This document shows, piece after piece, positions 63,055 to 64,000 of a stretch of 64,000 nucleotides of DNA. The DNA is from Hyphomicrobium methylovorum. GTDB lineage: Bacteria > Pseudomonadota > Alphaproteobacteria > Rhizobiales > Hyphomicrobiaceae. Below the pieces are notes generated by a model, which worked only from the letters and a program-made list of their open reading frames with translations, had not been told where the DNA came from and made no database searches. The DNA lies in contig NZ_QHJE01000001.1 of the NCBI RefSeq assembly GCF_013626205.1, forward strand, positions 1,116,001 through 1,180,000, read 5' to 3'. Made by a program: the position numbers and the translations under genes. Within the stretch, counting starts at the first letter, position 1; the number at the start of each line of letters is the position of its first letter.

Positions 63055-63794
63055 CGGCGGCGCACACCCGTAGCGCCAGCCGTGTCCGCAGTTTGCCGCG
63101 TTGCCGTGGCCTTGCTGAGTTTCAAGTTTCCACCAATCGGCGCCATGACTTCTTTCGTCGCCTCGACGACGATGACTCCCGCTACGCCGATCGACATCGC
63201 CGCCCCGAACCGCTCAAGCGCCGGAACGGTGCGCAGCAGAAAGCGATTGCGGAACGGCGGAAAGAACAGCCCCTCGCCCCAATCGCTCGGCGTGAACATC
63301 GCGTCAGTCAACTGCGTTTCAAGCTGTGCGCGGCTGTAAGGCAGTCCGTAACCGAATGGCGTGCGATCGAGCCGCGACCACAACCCGCGCCGATTTGGAA
63401 CGACGACCAATATGCGGCCGTCAGGCTTCAACACGCGCCACATCTCACGCAATAGCGGCTCCGGGCGTTCCGCCTGCTCCAGACAGTGTACGGCGAGTAG
63501 GCGGTCGATTGAATTGTCAGGCAACGGCCATTGCGCTTCACCGACAAGGACGGAATGGCAACCGCCCATGCGCGGCCATACGATGGCGCCTTGGCGCGCG
63601 GGCATAAGACAAGCGAGCCGCGCAGCTTCGAGACGGAACGTGCCGAGATAGGGTGCGGAAAAACCCGCGCCCGCAACGGACAGGCCGTCGAGGTTTTTCC
63701 ATCGCGCGCGAATGGCAGGCGTCAGCTCACGGCGGACCAGCCGGCCGAGCGGCGTGCGATAAAAATCTCGAAGATTTCCGACATCCATCGGCAT
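63051..63794 (-). CDS. Class I SAM-dependent methyltransferase
   Basis: 247 residues from the ATG at 63794 (MPMDVGNLRDFY); a GTG at 63803 and an ATG at 63788 are alternatives. SAM-binding order LDGLSVAGAGFSAPYLGTF (motif I, variant), then DNSIDRLLAVHCLEQAERPE, LREMWRVLKPDGRILVVVPNRRGLWSR (post-motifs), like UbiE/BioC-type methyltransferases. Its end overlaps metW by 4 nt on the opposite strand. It is divergent from gloB with a gap of about 150 bp. Substrate unknown. Confidence 0.86.
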   Translation of the reverse strand: MPMDVGNLRDFYRTPLGRLVRRELTPAIRARWKNLDGLSVAGAGFSAPYLGTFRLEAARLACLMPARQGAIVWPRMGGCHSVLVGEAQWPLPDNSIDRLLAVHCLEQAERPEPLLREMWRVLKPDGRILVVVPNRRGLWSRLDRTPFGYGLPYSRAQLETQLTDAMFTPSDWGEGLFFPPFRNRFLLRTVPALERFGAAMSIGVAGVIVVEATKEVMAPIGGNLKLSKATATRQTADTAGATGVRRR

Positions 63795-63948
63795 GAAGAA
63801 CACTTCAAAAGTTACGGCGATCCGATCTTGCCCGCAGCGGTCCCATCGGTCCAGTCCGTGGTCTTACTCAATCGATCGTCTTCAACTTGCGTCGCAGAGC
63901 CGCTTTAGGCGTTTGACAGTCGGCGTGACCTCTACCAGACTTGGAGGC

Positions 63949-64000
63949 ATGGAAGCCTTTGAAATCCTTCTCCTCCCCTGTTTATCCGACAACTATGCCG
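63949..64000 (+). CDS. gloB: Hydroxyacylglutathione hydrolase (glyoxalase II), N-terminal end only
   Basis: Cut by the window edge after 17 codons: MEAFEILLLPCLSDNYA. The P-C-L-x-D-N-Y-A opening is typical of GloB. The ATG at 63949 has GGAGG only 1 nt upstream, so a GTG at 63925 in the same frame may be the true start. Glyoxalase II hydrolyses S-lactoylglutathione to lactate and glutathione. Its place beside a SAM methyltransferase is common in Hyphomicrobiales. Confidence 0.72.
   Translation, partial: MEAFEILLLPCLSDNYA

Overview
The window reads as a chromosome segment of an alphaproteobacterium of the order Hyphomicrobiales, most likely Hyphomicrobium or a close relative. This is inferred from gene content and order: ftsE-ftsX-ydcF-plsC, metX-metW opposite hisC-tyrA, a B12-dependent ribonucleotide reductase behind a GAAC-N7-GAAC LexA-type site, and a pta-ackA-fabI-DUF3141 operon. 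No rRNA, tRNA, CRISPR array or intact insertion sequence was found.

Layout. 1-743: end of a heavy-metal RND efflux permease and a small periplasmic partner. 744-3300: accessory island with a Fic-domain AMP-transferase, a divergent small conserved protein, a regular array of seven short DNA motifs across the divergent promoter region and the Fic start codon, and two 36-residue paralogous small ORFs at the edges. 3323-9767: leftward genes, with a five-gene operon (DUF3141 PHA-synthase-like hydrolase, unknown, Pta, AckA, FabI). 10130-15776: PPK2 polyphosphate kinase and an AcrAB-type efflux pair. 15874-22145: LysR regulator, metallo-beta-lactamase-fold hydrolase, alpha/beta hydrolase and mercuric-reductase-like flavoprotein, ending in a recombination scar where a DJ-1/PfpI gene is cut and joined to the back half of an autotransporter gene. 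22465-28542: small Cys-rich secreted protein, membrane-anchored esterase-like protein and an intact autotransporter whose passenger has about ten repeats. 28659-36578: SulP transporter, BaiN-type flavoprotein, PepSY membrane protein, DoxX and a low-complexity OmpA-family protein. 36699-45577: secreted nuclease, pentapeptide-repeat protein, AsmA, a divergent AdoMet-decarboxylase-like protein, an MFS exporter and a long CoA-transferase.

45673-64000 is mostly core housekeeping: Mrp Fe-S carrier with a C-terminal DUF971 domain, CorC/HlyC-type membrane protein, molybdenum cofactor genes mobA-mobB-moaA, a single-domain response regulator, hpt, ftsE-ftsX-ydcF-plsC, the B12 ribonucleotide reductase, tyrA-hisC facing metX-metW, a methyltransferase and the first codons of gloB.

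The most unusual signals are: the alternating 20/29-bp motif array at the Fic gene; the paired 36-aa ORFs; the AdoMetDC-like protein with a changed active site; the DJ-1/autotransporter junction; the probable SOS box on the ribonucleotide reductase; and a GC-rich palindromic repeat family (three copies near 41.8 kb, one hairpin at 58.97 kb).
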